Assembly: GCA_007117185.1 (NCBI GenBank)
Contig: SKHA01000255.1
Location: forward strand, 1-7,560
Length of the DNA stretch: 7,560 bases
Reading direction: 5' to 3'
Source: Spirochaeta sp.
GTDB lineage: Bacteria; Spirochaetota; Spirochaetia; DSM-27196; Alkalispirochaetaceae
Positions 1-6,296 of this stretch are shown here, in pieces. The position numbers and the translations under genes are program-made. The notes under the pieces are model-generated. The model searched no databases. It was not told the DNA's origin and worked only from the letters and a program-made list of their open reading frames with translations. Position 1 is the first letter of the stretch. Every line of letters starts with the position of its first letter.

Positions 1-291
1 CTGGCGGGAAAAGACCGGGTTCGCTGGTCTTTCGTGATTCAGGGTATTCCCAACGAAGCGGCTGCCAGAACCATGTCGTTACAGCTCAACAAACGATTCA
101 CCCTGAACCTGGAGATAAGTCTTCTTTCTGTCGAGGGTCCTTCCGGATCAAGCTGGCGGCTGGCGGCACTCTCGGCGCCGGGTAAGCTACCTCAAGAGAA
201 AGTCTTTCATGAGCAGGGCGGCTGGCTTTGGGCTCTGGCGGCTCACTATGGAGCTCGTCTGGAGTCTTTAGCCTTTCAGTTGGAGGATTAG
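1..291 (+). CDS. 3' end of an unrecognised protein (5' truncated by the window)
   Basis: The frame is open from the first base of the window and ends at a TAG at 289-291, giving at least 96 residues. I do not recognise the family. The visible part is soluble-looking, with alternating hydrophobic and charged residues (for example FTLNLEISLL), and ends in a Trp/Ala-rich segment (GGWLWALAAHYGARLESLAF) that could form an amphipathic helix. No membrane segment or catalytic motif stands out. A GTG at 34 and an ATG at 73 are possible internal starts, but neither has a convincing Shine-Dalgarno. The open frame upstream makes it more likely that the true start lies outside the window. The gene converges on the phosphatase gene at 349-1197. 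The 57 bp between them hold no clear terminator hairpin. Coding status is inferred only from the open frame and its fit between neighbours. Confidence 0.5.
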   Translation: MAGKDRVRWSFVIQGIPNEAAARTMSLQLNKRFTLNLEISLLSVEGPSGSSWRLAALSAPGKLPQEKVFHEQGGWLWALAAHYGARLESLAFQLED

Positions 292-348
292 CTTGGGGGG
301 CACAATCGAAGACAGATATCGGCCCTTGATCGCTCACACTACACGGCG

Positions 349-1197
349 CTACTCCCCCTCGCGGTAGTTTTCGATGAGCGGGCGGGTCGTCTCATCGTTG
401 CCGGCGATGTACAGGAGCTCCCGGCACTTCCACAGATCCGCGCTTCCGGCGGTCAGAATCCAGTCCTGGGCGGTGACCGCATCCCCCAGGCTGTGGCCGT
501 CCCTGAAGACGATCTGAAAACCAAGACGCCGCAGTATGGGAATAGCCCCGGCCAAATCCCACAGGCGGATTCTGGCGATGTAGCCCAGGTAGCTGCCGGT
601 AATCGTCTTGGCGATGGAGTACACCGCGCTGCCGTTGCACTGAAAGGGGTTGCCCCCCAGAAAACGGCCGGACCGGCGCATCTCCTGGGGCAGGCTGACC
701 ATGCCGGTGGTGGTGTAGCCCACCCCGGGGCGCCGGAACGGTATCATCTCTTCAAAAGCCCACAGTTGCGGGTCTCGGGTGCTGCCCTGATACAGAACGT
801 CCTCGCCACTGGAGATGAACAGCTCGCCGGTTCGGGGAAGAAAGAGGGCTCCCTCGGTGATGCGGCCGCCTTCCATCAGCGCCAGAGAGACACCCCAGGT
901 AGGCAGTCGGTTTGCGTACGGGGCGGTTCCATCGATGGGGTCCACCACCCAGGTGGTCCCGCGCAGCGCCCCGTCGATCTCCCCTTGCGGCATCGCCAGC
1001 GCCGACTCTTCGCCGATGAAGGACACACCATCTTCCATCAGGGTCTGTCGCAGGTACGTCTCGATTGCGGTGTCGGCGACGGTGACCAGCGAGCGGTCCG
1101 CCTTGTGCTCCGTTTCGGGTGTCTCAAAGTGGGTCAGGGCGATGCGCCCCGCAGAGATCATCACGTCGCGAATCGTTTCGGGGTGCCATTTGTTCAT
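349..1197 (-). CDS. Inositol monophosphatase-family (IMPase/HisN-like) phosphatase
   Basis: This 282-residue protein belongs to the Mg2+-dependent, lithium-sensitive phosphatase superfamily, which hydrolyses phosphate monoesters such as inositol-1-phosphate, histidinol phosphate or PAP. All main metal-site motifs are visible: IGEES at 61-65 (E63), DPIDGT at 86-91 (D86 and D89) and WDLAG at 213-217 (D214). These match Glu70, Asp90, Asp93 and Asp220 of human IMPA1. The segment GSAVYSIAKTITGSYLGY (189-206) matches the conserved stretch before the last motif. Length is normal for the family and there is no signal peptide, so a cytosolic enzyme is expected. The usual EAGG after WDxA is replaced by RRLGFQ, so substrate cannot be assigned. 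Inositol-phosphate, histidinol-phosphate and other sugar-phosphate phosphatase roles all remain open. There is no Shine-Dalgarno before the ATG. A promoter-like element sits immediately upstream, so the transcript may be leaderless or nearly so. The gene is divergent from the FkbM methyltransferase. Confidence 0.9.
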   Translation of the reverse strand: MNKWHPETIRDVMISAGRIALTHFETPETEHKADRSLVTVADTAIETYLRQTLMEDGVSFIGEESALAMPQGEIDGALRGTTWVVDPIDGTAPYANRLPTWGVSLALMEGGRITEGALFLPRTGELFISSGEDVLYQGSTRDPQLWAFEEMIPFRRPGVGYTTTGMVSLPQEMRRSGRFLGGNPFQCNGSAVYSIAKTITGSYLGYIARIRLWDLAGAIPILRRLGFQIVFRDGHSLGDAVTAQDWILTAGSADLWKCRELLYIAGNDETTRPLIENYREGE

Positions 1198-1204
1198 CCG
1201 GGGA

Positions 1205-1233
1205 ATTGTTTCGGATTAGCGTGTATTTGGCAA
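1205..1233 (-). promoter_or_regulatory. Predicted promoter of the phosphatase gene
   Basis: Read on the minus strand, TTGCCA (1228-1233) is followed by 17 bases and AACAAT (1205-1210), then seven bases to the ATG at 1197. The -35 matches the sigma-70 consensus at 5 of 6 positions and the -10 at 4 of 6. Transcription would start within about a base of the ATG. The -35 overlaps that of the opposite promoter almost completely. The -10 is the weakest of the four promoters in the window, hence modest confidence. Confidence 0.4.
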
Positions 1234-1255
1234 GGGAGATGGGCTCTGCTACACT
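1227..1255 (+). promoter_or_regulatory. Predicted sigma-70-type promoter of the FkbM methyltransferase gene, leaderless
   Basis: TTGGCA (1227-1232), a 17-base spacer and TACACT (1250-1255) make a good sigma-70-type promoter. Six bases (GACGGC) separate the -10 from the GTG at 1262. A start about seven bases beyond the -10 would fall on the first base of that codon, giving a leaderless mRNA. The only purine-rich stretch, GGGAGA near 1234-1239, lies over 20 bases from the GTG, inside the promoter spacer, so it cannot serve as a ribosome binding site. Confidence 0.65.
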
Positions 1256-1261
1256 GACGGC

Positions 1262-2071
1262 GTGTACGGTTACGACGACATCCACGAGAACCTGCGATTC
1301 TGGCTGGATCGCATCGTCACAGCGCTCTCCCCGGCGGAGGAGCCCCGGGGGGTGGTGATCTACGACATTGGCTCCAACGACGGCGAGTTGACCATTCCCT
1401 GGACACAACCGCCGCATCAGGTGTGCGCCTTCGAGCCGGCGCCGGCGGCCAGAGAGCGATTGGCCCGTCGCATCCGCGAGGAGAAAGGTGAGACAGCGCT
1501 GGCGGCGACCCGAATCATCCCGGTAGCCCTGGGGGCTGCTTCCGGTGAGGCGACGATGCAGCTGTACAACGACGACACCTTTTCAACCCTGCACCAGCGT
1601 CCCCAGGCGGACCTGCAGCAGTACCGGCTGAGCCCCGCTGGCACCATCACCGTCCCGGTTGAGCCGCTGGATGGGCTGCGTACGCAGCAGGATCTGCCGG
1701 ACCCACAGGTCATCAAGATCGACGTGGAGGGCGCCGAGCGCGACGTTCTTCAGGGGGCCATGCGGACGCTGCGGTCGGCCCAACCGGCGGTGATCATGGA
1801 GTACTCCTGTATCAATACCGAGAACGCCGGATATCGGCGGGAGGAGCTCCTCTCTCTCCTCTCTGCAGCAGGCTACCGCCATCTGTATGGTCTGTACCGC
1901 AATCGTGATCGCACCCTCTATACCGCTTCGGCGCTGGAAAGTTGCCGGATCTGGAACGTTGTGGCCCTGCCGGAGACCCTCGCCGGGGTCCTTCACGGGT
2001 TCACTCCCCGGGACTGTCTGCCTCCAGATCCCCCGGAAGAACCGTCCCCGGGGGCTACCCCCGCAGGGTGA
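1262..2071 (+). CDS. FkbM-family SAM-dependent methyltransferase
   Basis: This 269-residue protein is a class I SAM-dependent methyltransferase of the FkbM family, enzymes that often O-methylate sugars or other small groups on polysaccharides, glycolipids or natural products. The order of motifs is typical: YDIGSNDGEL at 34-43 (SAM-binding motif I), FEPAP at 57-61 (acidic residue at the end of strand 2), VEPLDGL at 133-139, then IKIDVEGAERDVLQGA at 151-166, the family hallmark, and AVIMEY at 176-181. There is no signal peptide or membrane segment. The last 20 or so residues are Pro/Glu-rich and probably disordered. The final codons overlap the 3' end of the convergent chemoreceptor gene. The GTG start is chosen because it lies at the predicted transcription start. 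No Shine-Dalgarno precedes it, and starting further downstream would cut into residues ahead of motif I. The acceptor substrate cannot be read from sequence, and no glycan-synthesis genes are nearby. Confidence 0.9.
   Translation: MYGYDDIHENLRFWLDRIVTALSPAEEPRGVVIYDIGSNDGELTIPWTQPPHQVCAFEPAPAARERLARRIREEKGETALAATRIIPVALGAASGEATMQLYNDDTFSTLHQRPQADLQQYRLSPAGTITVPVEPLDGLRTQQDLPDPQVIKIDVEGAERDVLQGAMRTLRSAQPAVIMEYSCINTENAGYRREELLSLLSAAGYRHLYGLYRNRDRTLYTASALESCRIWNVVALPETLAGVLHGFTPRDCLPPDPPEEPSPGATPAG
2049..2063. other. Perfect GC hairpin at the convergent gene junction
   Basis: CGGGGG, the loop CTA, then CCCCCG form a perfect 6-bp all-G/C stem with a 3-base loop. The loop is the complement of the TAG stop codon of the chemoreceptor gene, and the hairpin ends six bases before the stop of the methyltransferase gene. 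It would form in RNA from either strand. No T-run follows it on either strand, so it is not a canonical intrinsic terminator. It could still slow polymerase or protect mRNA 3' ends. Confidence 0.4.
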
Positions 2072-3866
2072 TCTGCCCGATCGCAGCGGTGATATCCTCG
2101 ACCTGCTGACGGTTTTCATCGCTGGCCGAGGCGACCTCCGCCAGGGATTCGCCGATCTGGGCCAGCCCCTTGCTCACCGCGTCGGTGGTCTCCTGAAGCG
2201 CCCCGGTGATCTCACTGACCCGGCGAATCGCCTCGAGCATCTGCCCGTTCCCCTCTTTCATCTCGCTGGACCCGCCCTGAACGGCGCTGGCCATCTCCCG
2301 CATCTGCGAGAGAGCCTCCCGGATCTCCGCTCCGCCACTGCGCTGCTCCTGCATCGCCCCGTGAATCTCCGCAAAGACGCTCTGTACGTCCGCCAGCGCT
2401 CCGAGAATAGAATCAAAGGTCTCCTCGGAGCTTTTGCTGCCCTCAACAAGCCTGCGAATGAGGTCACGAATCACGTTGATGTCGTTGTTGACCTGGTGAG
2501 ACTGTTCGCTGGTCATCTCCGCCAGCTTGCGGATCTCGTCGGAGACCACCGCGAAGCCCTTTCCTGCCTCCCCGGCGTGGGCTGCTTCAATGGCGGCGTT
2601 CATCGCCAGCAGATTGGTCTGGTCGGCCACACCGGAGATCAGCTCGTTGGCCTCCAGTAGACTCTCGCTGGCGGTGGACATGGTGGCCACGTTGCCGTCC
2701 TGTTCCTCGAGTACCTCCCGGGCCTCTGCGGCGGCGCTGTTGAGCCGGGTCAACTGCTCCTGGGCACGGCTGGAGATCGTCCCGATGCTTTCGGTTGAGG
2801 AAATCATCTGCTCGATTGCTGCGGATGACTCTTCCACCACCGCTGACTGCTGCTGAACGCTGCCGTCCAGGGATTCGATGTTCCGGGCAATCTCCTCGAT
2901 TACCGCAGAGGTCTCGGTGACCGTCTGCACCAGGAGGCTGTTGCGGCGGCGGGTTTCGTCCATCTGGCCCGCGATCGCCTGAACCGCCGCGGTGGACCGT
3001 TCTGAGCTGCCGGTCAGGACCATTCCGGTTCCGTGAATCGACTCCATCCGTTGAATCACCGTCCCGATGATCTGGTTGAGGGAGGTGATGGCGGTAGCGA
3101 TGTTGCTGTTCATCACCCCCAGCTCGTCCCTGCCGGAAACGGTAATCTCTCCTGAGAGGTCCCCCCTGGCCAGCTGCTCCGCCGCATCCCCAGCCGAGCG
3201 TACCCGACGGGTCACGCTGCGGGACATTCCCAGAGCCAGGAGCAGACCGAACACCAGCGCCGCCGAGGTAGCCCCCAGCAGGATCGCGGTCCCCGTCCGG
3301 GCGGTACGGTTCATCTCGGTGTCCAGGGCGATGAGAGTCTGCAGAGAAAGCTCCTGGGCTCGTCGTGCCGCGTCCTCGTACTCCTGGTGGCTGCGGCGAA
3401 ATGCGCTGAGGAGGTTCTCGTCGTCCCTGCCGGTACGTGAGAAGGTGGCGATGCGGTTGCGCACCACCGGGGTCATCGCCAGCGTCTGAGTTCGCATGCG
3501 ATCAATCGCCAGACGCATGTCCCAGTCATCCGTCTCATGAAAGACAGTGCCCTCAACCTCGCCGCCAACAAGCATCGCGTTGAGGAAGGTACTCGCTTCG
3601 GCAAAGAGCCCTGGCACCCAGTGGATTCGTTCGATCTGCTCCCGCCCGCTGACCACGTTGTCCAGGATCGTCGTTGCCTCGACCACTGCCAGACGGGCCC
3701 GCATCACCCCGTACAGTTGCAGCGACGCCTGATTGGTGACCTGTCGCCCGGCGGTACGCAGGGCGGTGATCTGCCAGGTGCCGACTACCCCGGCAACGAT
3801 GATTATCAGGATGATCGAAGAGAACGACGCGAGCATCTTTCCGCGTATACCAATGGAATGCTTCAT
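2055..3866 (-). CDS. Methyl-accepting chemotaxis protein (transmembrane chemoreceptor)
   Basis: This 603-residue protein is a classical membrane chemoreceptor that senses an extracytoplasmic ligand and controls CheA through CheW. From the N-terminus I see a short cytoplasmic start (MKHSIGIRGK), TM1 at about 14-36, a roughly 155-residue, mostly helical sensor region (37-190) and TM2 at about 193-213. A HAMP domain follows (about 214-267), ending near GRDELGVM, then a long coiled-coil signalling domain. The hairpin tip is around 409-440, with DQTNLLAMNAAIEAAHAGE and GKGFAVVSDEIRKLAE. Candidate methylation-site segments rich in Glu/Gln/Ser/Ala flank the tip (for example VVEESSAAIEQM). The C-terminus ends in ITLRG, with no CheR-tethering pentapeptide such as NWETF. 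The ATG at 3866 is chosen over an in-frame 32-residue extension, because the extension crosses the promoter and would place a non-membrane tail before TM1. A TATACT -10 lies six bases before this ATG, implying a leaderless transcript. The ligand is unknown. Confidence 0.95.
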   Translation of the reverse strand: MKHSIGIRGKMLASFSSIILIIIVAGVVGTWQITALRTAGRQVTNQASLQLYGVMRARLAVVEATTILDNVVSGREQIERIHWVPGLFAEASTFLNAMLVGGEVEGTVFHETDDWDMRLAIDRMRTQTLAMTPVVRNRIATFSRTGRDDENLLSAFRRSHQEYEDAARRAQELSLQTLIALDTEMNRTARTGTAILLGATSAALVFGLLLALGMSRSVTRRVRSAGDAAEQLARGDLSGEITVSGRDELGVMNSNIATAITSLNQIIGTVIQRMESIHGTGMVLTGSSERSTAAVQAIAGQMDETRRRNSLLVQTVTETSAVIEEIARNIESLDGSVQQQSAVVEESSAAIEQMISSTESIGTISSRAQEQLTRLNSAAAEAREVLEEQDGNVATMSTASESLLEANELISGVADQTNLLAMNAAIEAAHAGEAGKGFAVVSDEIRKLAEMTSEQSHQVNNDINVIRDLIRRLVEGSKSSEETFDSILGALADVQSVFAEIHGAMQEQRSGGAEIREALSQMREMASAVQGGSSEMKEGNGQMLEAIRRVSEITGALQETTDAVSKGLAQIGESLAEVASASDENRQQVEDITAAIGQITLRG

Positions 3867-3872
3867 CGTCAC

Positions 3873-3901
3873 AGTATACCAGGGGTGACCGCTTTTGCCA
3901 G
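3873..3901 (-). promoter_or_regulatory. Predicted promoter of the chemoreceptor gene, leaderless
   Basis: On the minus strand, CTGGCA (3896-3901), a 17-base spacer and TATACT (3873-3878) are followed by GTGACG and then the ATG at 3866. The -10 is 5 of 6 to consensus and the -35 is 4 of 6. The six-base gap places the expected start on the A of the ATG. No Shine-Dalgarno is present. The -35 overlaps the -35 of the opposite promoter. Confidence 0.6.
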
Positions 3902-3921
3902 GACCCGCTCCGTGGTACAGT
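3895..3921 (+). promoter_or_regulatory. Predicted promoter of the DUF2007-pcrA operon, leaderless
   Basis: TTGCCA (3895-3900), a short 15-base spacer and TACAGT (3916-3921) are followed by six bases (GGAACG) and the GTG at 3928. The -10 to start-codon distance is identical to that of the FkbM and chemoreceptor genes. The 15-base spacer is shorter than the 16-18 optimum, which suggests a weak or activated promoter. It would drive the whole downstream cluster, including the helicase. Confidence 0.5.
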
Positions 3922-3927
3922 GGAACG

Positions 3928-4152
3928 GTGAGGGACGACGTAGTAACGGTGGGCGAATTCAATTTTCGTCATGAAGTTGAGCAGGCCAGGGATTTTCTCC
4001 AGGACCACGGGATCGAGGGGATCATCTGGTCCGATGACGCCGGCGGACTGTACCCCCCGGTGGGATTCCTGGAGCGGTATCTCCTGAAGGTTCTCGCTGC
4101 GCAGGAGCAGGATGCCAGGCGCCTCCTTGAAGAGGTCGGGTTGGGACGATGA
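3928..4152 (+). CDS. DUF2007-type small putative signal-transducing protein
   Basis: This small soluble protein of 74 residues resembles the DUF2007 family (annotated as 'putative prokaryotic signal transducing protein'), whose molecular role is not established. The fit rests on length and pattern: VVTVGEFNFRHEVEQARDFL near the start, then DHGIEGIIWSDDAGG, and finally a strand-helix unit LLKVLAAQEQDARRLLEEVG. These match the family's beta-strand, helix, 'gI...sdd', then 'l.V...d...A..lLe' layout. GTG at 3928 is preferred because it keeps the first conserved strand (VVTV) and lies exactly at the predicted transcription start. A GTG at 3946 would cut into that strand, and a TTG at 3895 coincides with the -35. 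The stop overlaps the helicase start as ATGA, implying translational coupling. It is the first gene of the cluster and divergent from the chemoreceptor. Confidence 0.75.
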   Translation: MRDDVVTVGEFNFRHEVEQARDFLQDHGIEGIIWSDDAGGLYPPVGFLERYLLKVLAAQEQDARRLLEEVGLGR

Positions 4153-6296
4153 CAGCAGACCTTCAGGAGGCGCTGGCCGGACTCAACCCCGCGCAGCGCC
4201 AGGCGGTGCTGCATCAGGACGGGCCGCTGCTCATCCTTGCCGGAGCCGGAAGCGGCAAGACCCGGGTGATCACCGTGCGCATCGCCTGGCTCATTGAAAA
4301 GCTGGGGGTGGACCCGCGGTCCATCCTGGCGGTGACGTTCACCAACAAGGCCGCCGGGGAGATGCGCGCCCGGGCGGCGTCGCTGGTGGGTTCCGCCGCC
4401 GAGGTGACAATTCGCACCTTTCACAGCTTCGGTTCGTGGATGCTGCGACGCAACGCCGACGCTGCCGGGCTGCCCCGGGGGTTCAACATCTACGACGACG
4501 ACGACGTGGTGACCCTGCTGCATACCCTCTACCCGGAGCACAAGCGGGCCACTCTGGGCCGCTACGCCCACATGATCAGCCGTGCCAAAGACTACTGCCT
4601 CACCCCGGAAGAGGACCTCTCAGCGATCAGCGAGGACCCGGAGCTGCCCGGGATGTACCGGCGCTACCAGGAGCGGCTCAGGGAGATCGGCAACTCCGAC
4701 TTCGGCGACCTGATCATGCGCCCGGTGCAGCTCCTGGAGTCGGATCAGGTGGTGGCCGGGCGGATGCGCTCGCGGTTTCGTCACATCCTGGTGGACGAGT
4801 ACCAGGATTCCAACGTGGCTCAGTACCGCTTGCTGCGGCTGCTCTGCGATGACGCCACCGCTGTCTGCGTGGTGGGGGACGACGACCAGTCGATCTACCG
4901 CTTTCGCGGCGCCGAGGTGCGCAATATCCTCTCCTTTCCGGAGATCTTCCCGGACACCACGGTGGTGCGGCTGGAGCAGAACTACCGCTCCACCGCTCCC
5001 ATCCTCAACCTTGCCGGTGCAGTGGTGGCGCAGAACAGCGACCGTCTTGGCAAGGAACTGTTTACCGAGCGTCCCGGTGGCGAGCTGCCCCGGCTGGTGC
5101 TGCTGCCGGATCAGGACGACGAGGTTGCCTGGGCGATCGACCGGGTGCGCCGCAGCGAGCGTGAGGGCGAAAACGGCGAGACAGCGATCCTGTACCGGAC
5201 CAACGCCCAGTCCCGGGCGTTCGAGACGGCGTTGCTTCGGGAGGGCATTCCCTACCGCATCGTCGGCAGCCTCCGTTTCTACGAGCGCGAAGAGGTGAAG
5301 GACGCGGTGGCATTCCTGCGGCTGCTGGCCAACCGCCGGGACGAGATCAGCTTTCGCCGGGTCATCAACAAGCCCGCTCGGGGCATCGGACCCAAGGCGC
5401 TGCAGCACATCATCGACTGCCTGGCCCACGCCGAGGGAGACCTCTGCCGCGCCGCCGGTTACGCCATTCCCAAACTGTCCCGCAAAGCCGGGACGGAGGC
5501 GGCGGCGTTCGTCCGCATCATCGAGGGTCTGGACCGCTTTCTCGACGGCGGCAGCGGTGACGATCTGGGAGCGCTGCTGAAGGAGACCCTGGAGCTGAGC
5601 GGGCTGGCCCGGCACCACGAAGAGCAGGACGAGGTGGCGGGAACGCAGAAACTCCAGAACCTGGAAGAGCTGGGCAACGCTGCGTCCCTCTATCCACCAA
5701 CCCGGGAGGGTCTGATCGAGTTCCTCGAGGCGATCGAGCTGGACAGTGCCCGCCGCGACGTGGACGACGAGGACGCCCGGATCGTCCTGATCACGATGCA
5801 CAACACCAAGGGGCTGGAATTTGACCGGGTGATCATCACCGGTCTGGAAGAGGGGCTCTTTCCCCGCAACGACGATCCGGCGGAGCTTGAGGAGGAGCGG
5901 CGTCTGTTTTACGTGGCGGTGACCCGCGCCCGGGACGAGCTGACTCTTACCAGCTGCCGGTCCCGGCGGATTCACGGACGGTTCATGGACCTGCTGCCCT
6001 CGCGGTTTCTCGGGGAGATCCCCCGGGAGCTGATGGAGGTGGACAGCAGCGGGTATGCCGGCGGCTTTGGCGGCGGTGGCGGCGGCGGCGGTGGGGTGGC
6101 GGACCACCCCCTCCCGCAGGGCACCGCAGTGTATCACGACGATTACGGCAGCGGTGTGGTCACCCGGGCCTGGTTTGCCGGCAGCGAGGCCTGCGTCAAC
6201 GTCCAGTTTGAGACGGGCATGACCGCCCAGTTCTTTCCCGCCTACTCACCGCTGGAGCGGATCGCCGGGGCGGACCGGGAGGCCGACCTGTGGTAA
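4149..6296 (+). CDS. pcrA: UvrD/Rep/PcrA-family superfamily 1 DNA helicase
   Basis: This 715-residue ATP-dependent 3'-5' DNA helicase would act in repair, replication restart and removal of stalled complexes. All SF1A motifs are present: Q motif LNPAQRQAV (12-20), Walker A AGAGSGKT (31-38), motif Ia AVTFTNKAAGEM (61-72), TFHSFG (90-95), motif II VDEYQD (215-220), motif III GDDDQSIYRFRGA (243-255), motif IV LEQNYRST (275-282), motif V with TMHNTKGLEFD (549-559) and motif VI RRLFYVAVTRARDE (584-597). A glycine-rich linker (638-649) leads to a C-terminal Tudor-like domain (about 657-704, with HDDYGSGVV) typical of PcrA/UvrD, where it contacts RNA polymerase. That domain supports pcrA/uvrD rather than rep, though the family names overlap. 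The ATG overlaps the preceding stop as ATGA. Its only SD-like stretch, AGAGG at 4131-4135, is 13 bases upstream, so coupling is the likely mode of initiation. Length is normal and no key residue is missing. Confidence 0.96.
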   Translation: MTADLQEALAGLNPAQRQAVLHQDGPLLILAGAGSGKTRVITVRIAWLIEKLGVDPRSILAVTFTNKAAGEMRARAASLVGSAAEVTIRTFHSFGSWMLRRNADAAGLPRGFNIYDDDDVVTLLHTLYPEHKRATLGRYAHMISRAKDYCLTPEEDLSAISEDPELPGMYRRYQERLREIGNSDFGDLIMRPVQLLESDQVVAGRMRSRFRHILVDEYQDSNVAQYRLLRLLCDDATAVCVVGDDDQSIYRFRGAEVRNILSFPEIFPDTTVVRLEQNYRSTAPILNLAGAVVAQNSDRLGKELFTERPGGELPRLVLLPDQDDEVAWAIDRVRRSEREGENGETAILYRTNAQSRAFETALLREGIPYRIVGSLRFYEREEVKDAVAFLRLLANRRDEISFRRVINKPARGIGPKALQHIIDCLAHAEGDLCRAAGYAIPKLSRKAGTEAAAFVRIIEGLDRFLDGGSGDDLGALLKETLELSGLARHHEEQDEVAGTQKLQNLEELGNAASLYPPTREGLIEFLEAIELDSARRDVDDEDARIVLITMHNTKGLEFDRVIITGLEEGLFPRNDDPAELEEERRLFYVAVTRARDELTLTSCRSRRIHGRFMDLLPSRFLGEIPRELMEVDSSGYAGGFGGGGGGGGGVADHPLPQGTAVYHDDYGSGVVTRAWFAGSEACVNVQFETGMTAQFFPAYSPLERIAGADREADLW
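6060..6095 (+). repeat. GGC/GGT triplet run encoding the polyglycine linker of the helicase
   Basis: Twelve codons encode two Gly, one Phe and nine consecutive Gly at residues 638-649. The Gly codons are GGC or GGT apart from the last, GGG. The run joins the helicase core to the Tudor-like domain. Tandem GGC triplets are prone to in-frame length change, which would alter linker length without disrupting the protein. Confidence 0.8.
6277..6282 (+). promoter_or_regulatory. Shine-Dalgarno of the aminotransferase-like gene
   Basis: GGGAGG lies inside the end of the helicase gene, seven bases before the GTG at 6290. This decides the GTG over the ATGs at 6302 and 6317, which lie 19 and 34 bases past the SD. 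Confidence 0.75.

Noticed and set aside
292..348. A bidirectional terminator between the first two convergent genes
   Set aside because: I found no stem-loop followed by T residues. The G-run near 295-300 and the C-run near 354-358 are too far apart for a compact hairpin.
493..1257. A 254-codon plus-strand open frame opposite the phosphatase gene
   Set aside because: Its translation is low-complexity and resembles no family. The minus strand carries the intact IMPase motifs.
2049..2063. The GC hairpin as an intrinsic terminator
   Set aside because: No T-run follows the stem on either strand, so it is recorded only as a hairpin.
2055..3962. A longer chemoreceptor with 32 extra N-terminal residues
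   Set aside because: The extension crosses the promoter region and overlaps the start of the divergent gene. The shorter start gives a normal chemoreceptor N-terminus and follows a good -10.
3895..4152. A TTG start at 3895 for the DUF2007-type gene
   Set aside because: The TTG is part of the likely -35 hexamer, the added residues do not fit the family, and the GTG at 3928 lies at the expected transcription start.
4620..6137. A 505-codon open frame on the minus strand inside the helicase gene
   Set aside because: Long antisense frames are expected opposite a GC-rich gene with G/C-ending codons. The translation shows no recognisable domain, while the plus strand encodes a complete set of SF1 helicase motifs.
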